Shown: positions 56,086-64,000, numbered from the stretch's first letter. The stretch is DNA of 64,000 bases from an uncultured Tateyamaria sp. (GCF_947487805.1 NZ_CANKXW010000002.1:664699-728698); one strand, 5' to 3'. Notes: generated from the letters alone by a model not told the origin. Numbers and translations are program-made.

Positions 56086-56847
56086 CTATGTCTTCACGAA
56101 GGTCAGTTGGGCGTCGAGAATAAAATAGGCGAGGATCGCGGCTTGGGCTTCGAGTGGCTGGTCGCGGATCATTTGGCGAACCGGATCACGCGGCCTTCGT
56201 TTCTTTTTCAAGAACTTAACCGTCTTTTCAAGCAGTTGCCGGTTCTCTTTCGCACTTTGTCCGCGCCGCCCAACAGTCGGAAGCCAGCTATCAAAGCTCT
56301 GAAACTTTCGTTCAAACTGATGCGGTTCTTTGGAGTACACGTAACCGAAGCTATCGTTCGGCTTGAAGCTGACGTGATGATCCTTCGTGTCGTCCGGCAA
56401 AACGATCTCATTGGGCGCGAACATGGCCGAGGCCTGCGACACGACCGTTCCGGCGCTGTAGGCGTCTGAGAACTCCTTGGGTGTGTGTATCTGGCTGGTC
56501 ACGTAGAAGACGGCGTTGCCGAGCGCTTCGAGCCCTTGCAGGGCCTTGTGTTGGCGGTACTTACCGTTCTTGTGCAGGTTCATGCGATAGACTTTCGGAT
56601 CAGCATAGAGGCCGTCCTGTATCTCGCGTGCGCTGTTGCGCACTAGAACGTAGGAGCGCTTCAGCTGGATAAAGACAGGCGTTGAGCCATCGAGGGTGAC
56701 CTCGACGTCATAGCCCTTCGTCGCCTCTGCGCCTTGGCTGATGAAGTCAGGAGCCTTGGGGAACTTACCACCAAGCACGTAGTTTTGCTCCAATTCACGC
56801 AGGAAAGCGAAACCGAAGGTCAGCTCAGTGAAGTCAGGCCAAGGCAT
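56086..56847 (-). CDS. Restriction-linked protein with Mrr/PD-(D/E)xK-like motif
   Basis: A 253-residue protein I cannot place in a named family. Residues 45-65 read GYDVEV...VFIQLKRS, that is Asp47 and Gln61-x-Lys63, the D...QxK pattern of Mrr-like nucleases, preceded by Glu18 and Glu20 in a helix (AFLRELEQNY) that could add a ligand. The C-terminal part is basic (EKTVKFLKKKRRPRDP), suiting DNA or RNA contact. It sits 64 bases after hsdS and 9 bases before the ATPase gene. The motif is my reading of the sequence, not a family match. Confidence 0.65.
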   Translation of the reverse strand: MPWPDFTELTFGFAFLRELEQNYVLGGKFPKAPDFISQGAEATKGYDVEVTLDGSTPVFIQLKRSYVLVRNSAREIQDGLYADPKVYRMNLHKNGKYRQHKALQGLEALGNAVFYVTSQIHTPKEFSDAYSAGTVVSQASAMFAPNEIVLPDDTKDHHVSFKPNDSFGYVYSKEPHQFERKFQSFDSWLPTVGRRGQSAKENRQLLEKTVKFLKKKRRPRDPVRQMIRDQPLEAQAAILAYFILDAQLTFVKT

Positions 56848-56911
56848 CGATGGCTCGTTTGCAAAGGTTTCTCGGACCTATCGATTCAATTGATTTTAAG
56901 CGCATGTTTTC

Positions 56912-58654
56912 TCAATGAATTTTCGAGGTAAGGGTGTCAGCGAGCTCAACTGAGCTTGCTGTAGAAATAGAAATTCTGCCTCTTGTCAGTTCGATCAATC
57001 GTTCCAGTTCTCGCGCTTTTGCAACAATTCTTTCCTGTTCCTCGATCGTTGGCACACCGATCATGAGATTCCGCAAAAACCCCAATGAAACAAACGGCTG
57101 TGCACCACCTGATGCTTGTGACTGCAAATCGACGGCCAAGTTTTCCATGTATAGCTTTACAAACTCAGGAATGCTCTGGGTCTTGTCGTAGTATTTAAAA
57201 AGGGCCACGTTCTTAACGCTAAAGACCTCATCAGTTCGGACCATTACTTGGTTTCCCAAGTTTCCACCAATCATTGAGAACAAGATGTCATCCTGTTCAA
57301 CGCGAGAGCGCTTCGAAATCTCGAAATGATCTGCGGCAGAAATTCTTCTCGCTGAGTCAAAATCAATGTCGCCGTTTTTGAAGTTCTTGCTTGTTACGAG
57401 CGGAAATGTGTTGGTTCCATTTGCATCTTTGGGGCTGTCGTGAGTTCCATCTCGAACATCAATGAAATCGTTCAGCCTAGACCAAGCCCAACCGTTAGGC
57501 AGGGTAAAGGGAGCTTCGTCTTCATTGATGACTTTGAGTGCTTTTGATTTTCGCAGGCGTCCGTTAGAGATTAGTACTTCTTTTTTGGCTGCGATGCTTC
57601 GAAGAAGTTGCGAAGCCGATCCCTCCGTTTCGTTCTGAGGCACCAAGCTTCCTCTAATGGCTAACTTTAAAATGATTTTCCAAAGTGAGCTAAGACTATC
57701 CTCAGTAGTAAACAGCGTGTCGAAGTGGGCTTCGATGCGGGTCCAGTTTTGGGTGAGCTCTTCGTGGGATTGGCTGTTGGTGAGGGTGGCGAGGCAGGTT
57801 TCTACGAGGGTTTGATGCGCCTTGAGGCTGTCCTCGGCCTGATGCTCCAACGCATCACACAGCGCCATCAGCTCATCCACCTTGGCCACGATGCGGAGTT
57901 GTTCTTCGGTTGGGGGGAGCGGCACCAAGCCAGAGAAGAATTGTTTGTCGTTGATGGCCGGATAGGCGATACCGGTCTGGCACCCTTCCACATACGATAT
58001 GAAGGTCGGCGAGCGGAAATAGCGATATAGGTAAGAGGCCGAAATTCCGTCGAATGGATGAACGATAGCGAAGGCGGTGCTCGCGATCGGTTCAGGTTCA
58101 AAGGTCTCTGTGATCACCGCAATATTCAGCAGATATGGGCGAACTGTGGAATAGACTACGGTCCCATTCCGAACCAGCTTGCGTGCCCGCGATGGCGCTT
58201 TGCTCGCCTCAAGAACCGTTGGCTCAGATACCAGTCCTAGCTCTTTGTTAATGGAACCAACGTCGATGTAGGTAAATTGGCCTTTTGGAACCTTCTGCCC
58301 CCAATCGTGACCAAGCTGAGATACTCGACACCACGTCCAGCCACGCGGAAGCTCAAAGGGAATCTCTGTCTTGGTGATCTTTGCAAGGGGTTTAGGCTTC
58401 TTAATGAAGCCCTTAGCAAACATTTGAGACTGCTGGAAATGCAGCCGGTCAAGCAAGCCGTCAGCAGGCTCCTCGTCTTGATCCTGTGGCACCAGCTTTC
58501 CTCGTACTGCCAGTTCCAGGATCAATTCGCGCAGCCTCTGGATTCCGTAGAGGCTGGTTGCACCACCATTCCCACGGCCCGCGCTGGATTTCTTCTCTGT
58601 CGCCGCCACCCAGATATCCAGATGGTCGGTGATGAGTTGGTTCACATCCGTCAC
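56912..58654 (-). CDS. hsdS: Type I restriction-modification specificity subunit HsdS
   Basis: A 580-residue specificity protein made of two copies of the same plan. Each copy has a conserved helix (LRELILELAVRGKLVPQ and LWKIILKLAIRGSLVPQ), then a target recognition domain starting LPRGWTWCR or LPNGWAWSR and ending in PLPPTEEQLRIVAKVDEL or GVPTIEEQERIVAKAREL. Two complete recognition domains imply an intact bipartite target. It starts with GTG overlapping the hsdM stop (GTGA). The recognition sequence cannot be read from the protein. Confidence 0.93.
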   Translation of the reverse strand: MTDVNQLITDHLDIWVAATEKKSSAGRGNGGATSLYGIQRLRELILELAVRGKLVPQDQDEEPADGLLDRLHFQQSQMFAKGFIKKPKPLAKITKTEIPFELPRGWTWCRVSQLGHDWGQKVPKGQFTYIDVGSINKELGLVSEPTVLEASKAPSRARKLVRNGTVVYSTVRPYLLNIAVITETFEPEPIASTAFAIVHPFDGISASYLYRYFRSPTFISYVEGCQTGIAYPAINDKQFFSGLVPLPPTEEQLRIVAKVDELMALCDALEHQAEDSLKAHQTLVETCLATLTNSQSHEELTQNWTRIEAHFDTLFTTEDSLSSLWKIILKLAIRGSLVPQNETEGSASQLLRSIAAKKEVLISNGRLRKSKALKVINEDEAPFTLPNGWAWSRLNDFIDVRDGTHDSPKDANGTNTFPLVTSKNFKNGDIDFDSARRISAADHFEISKRSRVEQDDILFSMIGGNLGNQVMVRTDEVFSVKNVALFKYYDKTQSIPEFVKLYMENLAVDLQSQASGGAQPFVSLGFLRNLMIGVPTIEEQERIVAKARELERLIELTRGRISISTASSVELADTLTSKIH

Positions 58655-60129
58655 GGGCGAGCTCCGTTCAGTGCATTTGACAGAATGTCCTTCAACTGGT
58701 CGCGCAGCTTCTGAATGTCATTCTGCGCTTCCCGATAGTCTTTCAACAGCTTGTCGGGGTCATGGTCCGTCTTCGCCGCCTCAAAGGGGTTCTTGTCGTC
58801 GAAGTTGAAACCACGCTGTTCGAAGTACTCAACGCTACGCTTCCACGCCTGATTGGTTTCCTCGCGTGCCTTGAACCCATCGGCCTCATCCCCCCACCAG
58901 TCGATCTCGGGCTGGAACTCCGCGAACTGCATGGGCTTGGATTTGTTGTAGTTTTTCACACCTTCTGGGTAAGGGTGTTCGTAGAACCAGACGTCCTTCG
59001 TCGGTTCACCCTTGGTAAAGAACAGGATGTTGGTCTTAATGCCCGTGTATGGGTTGAAGACTCCGTTGGGCAGGCGGACAATGGTGTGCAGATTGCACTC
59101 AGTCAAAAGTGACTCTTTCAGCCGTGTCTTCGTGCCTTCGCCAAACAGAAAGCCATCAGGCAGGACGACCGCAGCGCGGCCGTGTTTCTTGAGCAGCTTG
59201 ATGATGACCGCGATGAAAAGATCAGCGGTTTCACGGGTGCGCAGGCCTGCTGGGAAATTCTGCTCGATCCCGTCTTCCTCGATCCCACCAAAGGGCGGGT
59301 TGGTGATGATGCAGTGCACGCGATCCTTATCGCCATAGTCGCGGTAGGGTTTGGCCAACGTGTTATCGAGGCGGATGTTTGAGGGGCTGTCGATCCCATG
59401 CAGGATCATGTTGGTCATGCAGAGCATGTAGGGCAGCGGCTTTTTCTCAACGCCCTTGATGGTCTTGGCGAGCTGCTGGCGGTCTTTGCTGGTTTTGGCG
59501 TAGTGCTCTTTCTTGTGGTCAATCGCGCATGTCAGGAAGCCCCCGGTCCCACAGGCTGGGTCAAAGACGACCTCATCCAGCTTTGGGTCAACTCGGTTCA
59601 CGATGAAGCGAGTGACGGCGCGAGGCGTGTAGAATTCGCCAGCGTTGCCCGCGCTTTGCAGGTCGCGCAGGATTTGCTCATAGATACCGCCAAAGGTGTG
59701 CCAGTCTTCGCGGTTATTGAAATCGACCTCGTTGATCTTGTTGATGACCTGGCGCAGCAACGTGCCGGATTTCATGTAGTTGTATGCGTTCTCGAAGACG
59801 CGCTGGATGATGAGCGCCTGTTCTCGCTGCGGGCCTTGCGTCTTCACGGGGGCCTTCAGCTTTGGAAAGAGCGTATCTTGCACAAAGTCAAACAGACCTT
59901 CGCCGGTCAGGCCTTCACGCCCGCCCGCCCAATTGCGCCACCTTAGGTGGTCGGGAAGTGCCGACACGAAGTCATCATCAATGAGTTCAAGTTCCTGTTC
60001 GCGGTCATCGAGAATCTTCAGGAAGAACATCCACACCATCTGGCCGATGCGCTGCGCATCACCATCGACACCCACGTCTTTGCGCATGATGTCCTGAATT
60101 GCCTTGATGATGCTGGTAAGATCACCCAT
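58651..60129 (-). CDS. hsdM: Type I restriction-modification DNA adenine methyltransferase HsdM
   Basis: The 492-residue N6-adenine methyltransferase has the HsdM N-terminal domain (about 5-135), SAM motif I DPACGTGGFLTCA near residue 187 and the catalytic NPPF (NPPFGG) near 278. It starts directly after the hsdR stop. It should modify the target chosen by HsdS and form part of the restriction complex. Confidence 0.95.
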   Translation of the reverse strand: MGDLTSIIKAIQDIMRKDVGVDGDAQRIGQMVWMFFLKILDDREQELELIDDDFVSALPDHLRWRNWAGGREGLTGEGLFDFVQDTLFPKLKAPVKTQGPQREQALIIQRVFENAYNYMKSGTLLRQVINKINEVDFNNREDWHTFGGIYEQILRDLQSAGNAGEFYTPRAVTRFIVNRVDPKLDEVVFDPACGTGGFLTCAIDHKKEHYAKTSKDRQQLAKTIKGVEKKPLPYMLCMTNMILHGIDSPSNIRLDNTLAKPYRDYGDKDRVHCIITNPPFGGIEEDGIEQNFPAGLRTRETADLFIAVIIKLLKKHGRAAVVLPDGFLFGEGTKTRLKESLLTECNLHTIVRLPNGVFNPYTGIKTNILFFTKGEPTKDVWFYEHPYPEGVKNYNKSKPMQFAEFQPEIDWWGDEADGFKAREETNQAWKRSVEYFEQRGFNFDDKNPFEAAKTDHDPDKLLKDYREAQNDIQKLRDQLKDILSNALNGARP

Positions 60130-62484
60130 TTATCCGTCCGCCTGTCTGTATATCTGTTGCTCAAGCTCTCTAACGGCTTGTTCGTATTGTTCTTTGCCGC
60201 CGAACACATCGCGGATGATCTCGACCGGTGTTCCAATTTCATCGAAGGGGTCAAGACGCAAGACGCGGGCGTCCTCGATCGTGCGCACACCTTCGTCCGC
60301 ATACTTGTCCAGAAGCGCCGACAAGACCTTGCGGGCCTCGTCTCCGTATTTTGTGAAGTAGTTGCGCTTCTTGACGTTGTTGGCCCGCTCCGCGCGCGTG
60401 AGAGGCGGCTGGTCGTATGCGATGTGGCAGAGCAGGTCGAAATCGCCGAAATCCTTGCCGACCTCTTCGGCCAAGTTCTCCAACAAGATGCCATGCTCCT
60501 CCAGCTCCTGGATGATCGCGGCCTTCTTGTCTGCGTCGTTCCACTTGCGGATGAAGTCGTCCAAGGACGAAAACTCGGTCAAAATCTGTTTCCGCGCGAA
60601 TTCCCTGTAAGATTCCGTGATCAAAGCACCGTCGGGACCGATGAAGCTGACGCGTTCCGCAATGATCTCCACTTCGACGCCGCTGACGACTAGTTTGGTT
60701 ATTCCAGTACTATCTGGCGGTTCCAAATGATCGTCCTCCGGATCAATTGGGGGATCAGGAGGTTCGGGCGGATCATCATTGCCTGGCTCGTAGATAACGA
60801 CCGCTTCCCCGTCAAAGTCTGGGTCGTTGAAAAGCTCCGTGGCCTTTTTGAAGTCCATGATGGTGAAGTACCACTTGCCATGCTCCTCATCGACGCGGGT
60901 TCCCCGCCCAATGATTTGCTTGAAGGTGGTCATGGATGTGATCGTTTTATCGAGGACTATCAGCTTGCAGGTCTTCGCATCTACGCCAGTGGTAAGCATT
61001 TCCGATGTTGTCGCAATGACGGGAAACTTGCTTTCCGGGTCGATGAAATTGTCCAAATCGGCTTTGCCATCCTCCTTAGTATCGCCGGTGATACGCCGGA
61101 CATACTGAGGATTATCGATCGCGATCTGGCCGGCAGCGTTTACGATTGCCTTGCGCATCCGCTCGGCGTGGTCAATGTCTTCGCAAAAGATGATGGTCTT
61201 GCTGAAAGGGTTAGTCGCGTTGAGAAGCTGCATAACCCTCGCGGCAACCAGCTTGGTGCGTTGGTTAAGCACCAGAAGACGATCCATGTCTTTCTGGTTG
61301 TACTGTCGGTCTTCAAGCGGGTTGCCGAGATCATCGATGGCGCCGGGTGGCGGGGTCCACCCCTCGACATCCTTGTCGATATCGATTTTCACTACTTTGT
61401 AAGGCGCTAGAAACCCGTCTTCGATCCCTTGTTTAAGGCTATAGGTGTAGGCTGGTTCGCCAAAATAGGTGCTGCTCGAAACGTCCTTGGTTTCCTTTGG
61501 CGTCGCCGTCAAACCAATCTGTATGGCACCCTTGAAATACTCGAGGATCTCACGCCACTCCGAGTTTTCAGATGCGCTTCCGCGATGACACTCATCTACG
61601 ACGATCAAATCAAAGAAGTCTGGGGAAACGGTCTTGAACGTCTTGTCACTTTCCTCACGGCCCGTGAGTGACTGATATAGACCCAAGTGTATTTCATAAG
61701 ACGGATCAATTCTCCGACTTCCAATTTTGGTCATCACTGAACCAAAGGGCTTAAAGTCATTCACAAGAGTCTGATCAACAAGAATGTTACGATCAGCTAA
61801 AAACAAAATGCGCTTTGCAGCACCAGCCTTCCAAAGCCGCCAAATGATCTGAAAAGTCGTGTAGGTCTTGCCGGTTCCGGTCGCCATGACCAATAGCACT
61901 CGATTCTTGCCCTTGGCGACAGCTTCAATGGTGCGGTTGATCGCTTCGGCCTGATAATACCTCGGCTCTTTGCCCGACCCGTCATCATGGTACGGCTCCA
62001 TGAGCAAGGTTTGCTCACCATCGTCAATGCCACGAAACGATTTGTAACGTGCCCAAAGGGTTTGGGGGTCTGGAAACGCAGTCAAAGAAAGAGATGTTTC
62101 AATGTCTTCGCCGGAGCTTGGGTGCTTGTTGTGTTGTTCGAAACCATCGCCATTTGAACTGAAAGCCGTTGGAATCTGCATGATCTCGGCGTAGCTAAGC
62201 GCCTGCTGCATCCCGTGTCCTATAGAATGGTTGTTGTCTTTGGCCTCCAATACAGCCACGGGAAGAGACGGCTCCCAGGATAGGACATAATCGGCAAATT
62301 TCTTTTTCTTCTTGTTGCGGGAAGACATGTTACCGCGGACGATGATTGGCCCCGGCGTCAAAGTCACTTCTCGCCTTATCTGGGTAAACTGATCCCAGCC
62401 AGCGCGCTTCAGTGCCGGAGTAATATAGAGGTCGCAGATATCGGACTCACTGAGCTTCTTCTTCTCTCCAGGGGGCAGCGACAT
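60130..62484 (-). CDS. hsdR: Type I restriction endonuclease subunit HsdR (EcoEI-like)
   Basis: The 784-residue motor-nuclease has a PD-(D/E)xK site (ADYVLSW, then AVLEAK, residues about 68-86), a helicase core with Walker A ATGTGKTYT near 208 and the box DECHRGS near 298, motif VI in IGRGTRVDE near 530, and an EcoEI-type C-terminal domain. The length is normal for the EcoEI branch and shorter than EcoKI HsdR. It is the first gene of the five-gene minus-strand cluster. A perfect TATAAT on this strand (62550-62555) is a candidate -10 box. Confidence 0.94.
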   Translation of the reverse strand: MSLPPGEKKKLSESDICDLYITPALKRAGWDQFTQIRREVTLTPGPIIVRGNMSSRNKKKKKFADYVLSWEPSLPVAVLEAKDNNHSIGHGMQQALSYAEIMQIPTAFSSNGDGFEQHNKHPSSGEDIETSLSLTAFPDPQTLWARYKSFRGIDDGEQTLLMEPYHDDGSGKEPRYYQAEAINRTIEAVAKGKNRVLLVMATGTGKTYTTFQIIWRLWKAGAAKRILFLADRNILVDQTLVNDFKPFGSVMTKIGSRRIDPSYEIHLGLYQSLTGREESDKTFKTVSPDFFDLIVVDECHRGSASENSEWREILEYFKGAIQIGLTATPKETKDVSSSTYFGEPAYTYSLKQGIEDGFLAPYKVVKIDIDKDVEGWTPPPGAIDDLGNPLEDRQYNQKDMDRLLVLNQRTKLVAARVMQLLNATNPFSKTIIFCEDIDHAERMRKAIVNAAGQIAIDNPQYVRRITGDTKEDGKADLDNFIDPESKFPVIATTSEMLTTGVDAKTCKLIVLDKTITSMTTFKQIIGRGTRVDEEHGKWYFTIMDFKKATELFNDPDFDGEAVVIYEPGNDDPPEPPDPPIDPEDDHLEPPDSTGITKLVVSGVEVEIIAERVSFIGPDGALITESYREFARKQILTEFSSLDDFIRKWNDADKKAAIIQELEEHGILLENLAEEVGKDFGDFDLLCHIAYDQPPLTRAERANNVKKRNYFTKYGDEARKVLSALLDKYADEGVRTIEDARVLRLDPFDEIGTPVEIIRDVFGGKEQYEQAVRELEQQIYRQADG

Positions 62485-62551
62485 TTGCTTCTAATACTCC
62501 AAAATTCCCTTTGTTAAGTTGTACAAAGCGAAGGTTCTTAGGCTATACAAT

Positions 62552-62569
62552 TATACGCAAAAGCGTATA
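62552..62569. promoter_or_regulatory. Perfect 18-bp palindrome, candidate HipB-type operator
   Basis: TATACGC-AAAA-GCGTATA can be written TATAC-N8-GTATA, the same geometry as the E. coli HipB operator TATCC-N8-GGATA. It lies between the divergent hsdR and HipB-like genes. Its left arm overlaps a minus-strand TATAAT (for hsdR) and its right arm a plus-strand TATACT (for the HipB-like gene). A further TATAC half-site lies 8 bases to the left. Confidence 0.65.
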
Positions 62570-62604
62570 CTGACTAGTGTGATCTTTTCTGCAATGGACG
62601 CGCG

Positions 62605-62838
62605 ATGAATAGTCTGATTTCTAGCCCGCAACGCTTGGGTGCTCTGCTCGCCGAAGCTAGAAAGGCTTCCGCCTCAACTCAGGCTGAAATTGCGGAACGC
62701 GCTGACCTTCGGCAGGCAACGGTTTCAAAAGTAGAAAATGGTGATCAAGGTGTAAGGTTAGAAACAGTACTATCTTTGCTAGAAGCAAACGAACTTGAGC
62801 TCGTAGTTCGAAAGAAGTCAAATCTATCAAGAGCCTAA
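62605..62838 (+). CDS. HipB-like XRE regulator without HipA
   Basis: A 77-residue helix-turn-helix protein that closely follows E. coli HipB in plan: SPQRLGALLAEAR at the start, STQAEIAERADLRQATVSKVENG as the DNA-binding unit, then a strand ELELVV. No HipA kinase follows; the next 160 bases hold no gene on this strand. It is divergent from hsdR with a palindromic operator between them, so it may control the restriction genes, as C proteins do. A four-codon frame (ATG at 62594) overlaps its start. Confidence 0.75.
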   Translation: MNSLISSPQRLGALLAEARKASASTQAEIAERADLRQATVSKVENGDQGVRLETVLSLLEANELELVVRKKSNLSRA

Positions 62839-62999
62839 CCCATTAGAATGATCGACTTGATTACCCAAGCTTTGTCTTATTGATCAACGTTTTGGCTGAA
62901 TGATGATGTGCGCACACCGTCCCCGGATCACAGCATTGAGACCTCGCCGTCAATGACATCACAAGGGACTTGTCCAGCTTAGCTTGGTTGACCGAAAAG

Positions 63000-63329
63000 C
63001 TACGCGTGTAGTCTGTCGTTTGAGGTGATGGAAAAAGACACGCCTTCACGCTGCTTCAAGCGGGCAACCATGGCCAGCAGATTATCCGCGCGCGGGTTGC
63101 CCTTGGCGCTGAGCATTCGCATCAGGCTCTTGGGGTCCTTGTCCATGTCTTGCGCCAAGGCCTCGAATCCCACCGTGGCGTTCACATAGTCGCGCAGCAG
63201 CACCTTGCCGGTCTCCAGATCATCGCTGAGCATCGCCTCAACGGCTTCGCGGAACAGACCCGCCCGAAACTCAGGATCGCGCTCAGCGCGGGCTTTGATC
63301 GTGTCTTTGAAGTCTTTCGTCAGTGGCAT
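63000..63329 (-). CDS. Antitoxin of a RelE/HigB-type pair (HI1420-like)
   Basis: The 109-residue protein has the plan of the HI1420-type addiction antidotes: LTKDFKDTIKARAERDPEFR at the start, then LLRDYVNATVGFEALAQDM and KSLMRMLSAKGNPRADNLLAM as the XRE-like helix-turn-helix. It follows the toxin gene after one base, the toxin-first order usual in this group. It should neutralise the toxin and repress the pair. Confidence 0.85.
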   Translation of the reverse strand: MPLTKDFKDTIKARAERDPEFRAGLFREAVEAMLSDDLETGKVLLRDYVNATVGFEALAQDMDKDPKSLMRMLSAKGNPRADNLLAMVARLKQREGVSFSITSNDRLHA

Positions 63330-63330
63330 G

Positions 63331-63690
63331 TCAGTCGCCTTTCTCTTTGCGGGCCTTGTAGTCGTCCCAATATGCTTTGGCCTGCTCGATGTCTTTCGAC
63401 TGGCGCTTCTTCGTGCCGCCGCAGAGCAAGATCACTAGCGTATCGCCGTCCTTGCCAAAATAGACGCGGTAGCCGGGGCCGAAGGTGATGCGCCGCTCTG
63501 ACACGCCTTGCCCGACTGGCTTCACGTCGCCAAGGTTTCCAGTCTCGATCCGTGCAAGCGCCGTTCGCACCTTCAATGCTGCCGCTGTATCCAGACCATT
63601 GAACCAATCTTCAAACGGCGTTTTCCCCGCCTCGGTGACATAGACAACAAGCTCATTCAGTGGCGTTATTGGTGACATATACGTTACCAT
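63331..63690 (-). CDS. RelE/HigB-type toxin (HI1419-like)
   Basis: The 119-residue protein has the TIGR02683-type pattern: GKTPFEDWFNGLD, ALARIETGNLGDVKPVG, GPGYRVYFGKDGDTLVILLCGGTKKRQ, then IEQAKAYWDDYK. These proteins share the RelE fold and cut mRNA or block growth. An alternative start is MSPITPLNEL four codons later. The pair lies inside the island and would help to retain it. Confidence 0.88.
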   Translation of the reverse strand: MVTYMSPITPLNELVVYVTEAGKTPFEDWFNGLDTAAALKVRTALARIETGNLGDVKPVGQGVSERRITFGPGYRVYFGKDGDTLVILLCGGTKKRQSKDIEQAKAYWDDYKARKEKGD

Positions 63691-63711
63691 TTGTCAATCG
63701 GTTTGGCATCA

Positions 63712-64000
63712 TCAATGCGTCATCCCCCGGTCTATCTCGACCTCCCGCGCTTCTAGCTCTGTCTCAGCCTCTCTTCGGCGTCCCTCGCTAAGCTCAAGCT
63801 CCTGCTCAACTGTTCGTCCAGCGTCGCGTAGCTCGCTTCCTCGTTCAACAATCCACGCAATGCTTTCATTGATACGGCTTGCGAACGTACCAGCAACGTC
63901 ACGCATTGTGCGATACCATCCAGCTGGCTCTGCATCTTGGTCGTCGAGCGTTCCTCTAACCCGCTCAATTCCTTTGCTGAGGTTTCGCAAGCCGTCACCA
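63712..64000 (-). CDS. Uncharacterised coiled-coil protein, partial at right edge
   Basis: An open frame runs in from the right edge and ends at 63712. The visible part has a strongly charged C-terminal coil (ELSEGRRREAETELEAREVEID) and is the longer of two overlapping open frames on this strand; the other stops at 63753 and is also open to the edge. Amino-acid content favours this one slightly. No family is recognised; a mobilisation-type protein would fit the context but is a guess. Confidence 0.35.
   Translation of the reverse strand, partial: GDGLRNLSKGIERVRGTLDDQDAEPAGWYRTMRDVAGTFASRINESIAWIVERGSELRDAGRTVEQELELSEGRRREAETELEAREVEIDRGMTH

Larger units (their letters stand above)
51897..64000. 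mobile_element. Integrative genomic island at tRNA-Cys (left part; right end outside window)
   Basis: It begins in the 3' half of tRNA-Cys and includes a tyrosine integrase, two small excisionase-like proteins, a phage-type repressor, a type I restriction-modification operon with two extra genes, a HipB-like regulator and a toxin-antitoxin pair. GC content is visibly lower than in the preceding 51 kb. No second copy of the tRNA 3' end is visible, so the right boundary must lie beyond the edge. Confidence 0.78.

Noticed and set aside
54229..56847. Calling the ATPase pair Gabija or PARIS
   Set aside because: Gabija needs a UvrD-like helicase partner, which is absent. PARIS needs a DUF4435 effector, and I cannot establish that the C-terminal part belongs to that family rather than to OLD TOPRIM domains.
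62605..62999. A complete hipBA toxin-antitoxin operon
   Set aside because: Only the HipB-like gene is present; the following 160 bases contain no kinase frame.
51921..64000. A second copy of the tRNA-Cys 3' end (attR)
   Set aside because: Reading through the island I find no repeat of the tRNA 3' sequence; the right end must be outside the window.

Overview
The window reads as a chromosomal segment of an alphaproteobacterium of the Rhodobacterales (Roseobacter group). Reasons: high GC over the first ~51.7 kb; family-typical neighbours (PleD-type cyclase beside DUF3572, ECF sigma factor with a periplasmic metal-sensor-like protein, a PopZ-like acidic protein, TolC beside Pcm, a DUF6280 protein); and an SOS box of the alphaproteobacterial GAAC-N7-GAAC type. 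Genus cannot be named from this alone.

Layout. 1-7.2 kb: end of a HAD phosphatase gene, DUF3572, pleD-like diguanylate cyclase, an ECF sigma operon, an EF-hand protein, DUF983, Nudix, an EamA transporter and a desaturase. 7.3-12.9 kb: an XRE regulator and a carnitine-to-glycine-betaine operon (BKACE, lipoprotein, fused carnitine dehydrogenase/thioesterase, SDR) with a divergent GlxA/AraC-type regulator; every junction in this operon is a GTGA stop/start overlap. 13-21.6 kb: aldo/keto reductase, an SOS-controlled stand-alone imuA-like gene, YceI, an MFS carrier, metG, a large chemoreceptor and tRNA-Leu. 21.6-31.3 kb: TPR protein, putR/putA, rhomboid, GFA, inositol monophosphatase-like protein, an MDR oxidoreductase, and divergent metR/metF. 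31.3-43.2 kb: thioesterase, DUF2235 hydrolase, a form-II CoxL-like protein without its partner subunits, DUF3592, valS, enoyl-CoA hydratase, a 54-residue Tat-leader protein, and two PLP aminotransferases. 43.2-51.7 kb: ABC exporter, glycosyltransferase, YgfZ, EF-P, DUF6280, YdjM-like, PopZ-like, TolC, Pcm.

From tRNA-Cys (51.85 kb) to the right edge the sequence changes to lower GC and accessory content: a tyrosine integrase pointing at the tRNA, two small excisionase-like proteins, a phage-type repressor with a two-helix membrane protein, then one minus-strand operon hsdR-hsdM-hsdS followed by a Mrr/PD-(D/E)xK-like protein and an OLD-like AAA ATPase with a TOPRIM-like C-terminus. A HipB-like regulator with no HipA faces hsdR, and an 18-bp perfect palindrome of HipB geometry sits between them. 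A RelE/HigB-type toxin-antitoxin pair follows. The right end of this island is outside the window.

The best candidates for something undescribed are the restriction-linked nuclease-like/ATPase pair (54.2-56.8 kb), the HipB-like control point of the restriction operon, and a nested-hairpin repeat seen in two convergent intergenic gaps (8.2 and 31.8 kb) with paired compensatory differences. No CRISPR array, rRNA operon or insertion sequence was seen. No stretch over 300 bases lacks an assignable gene.
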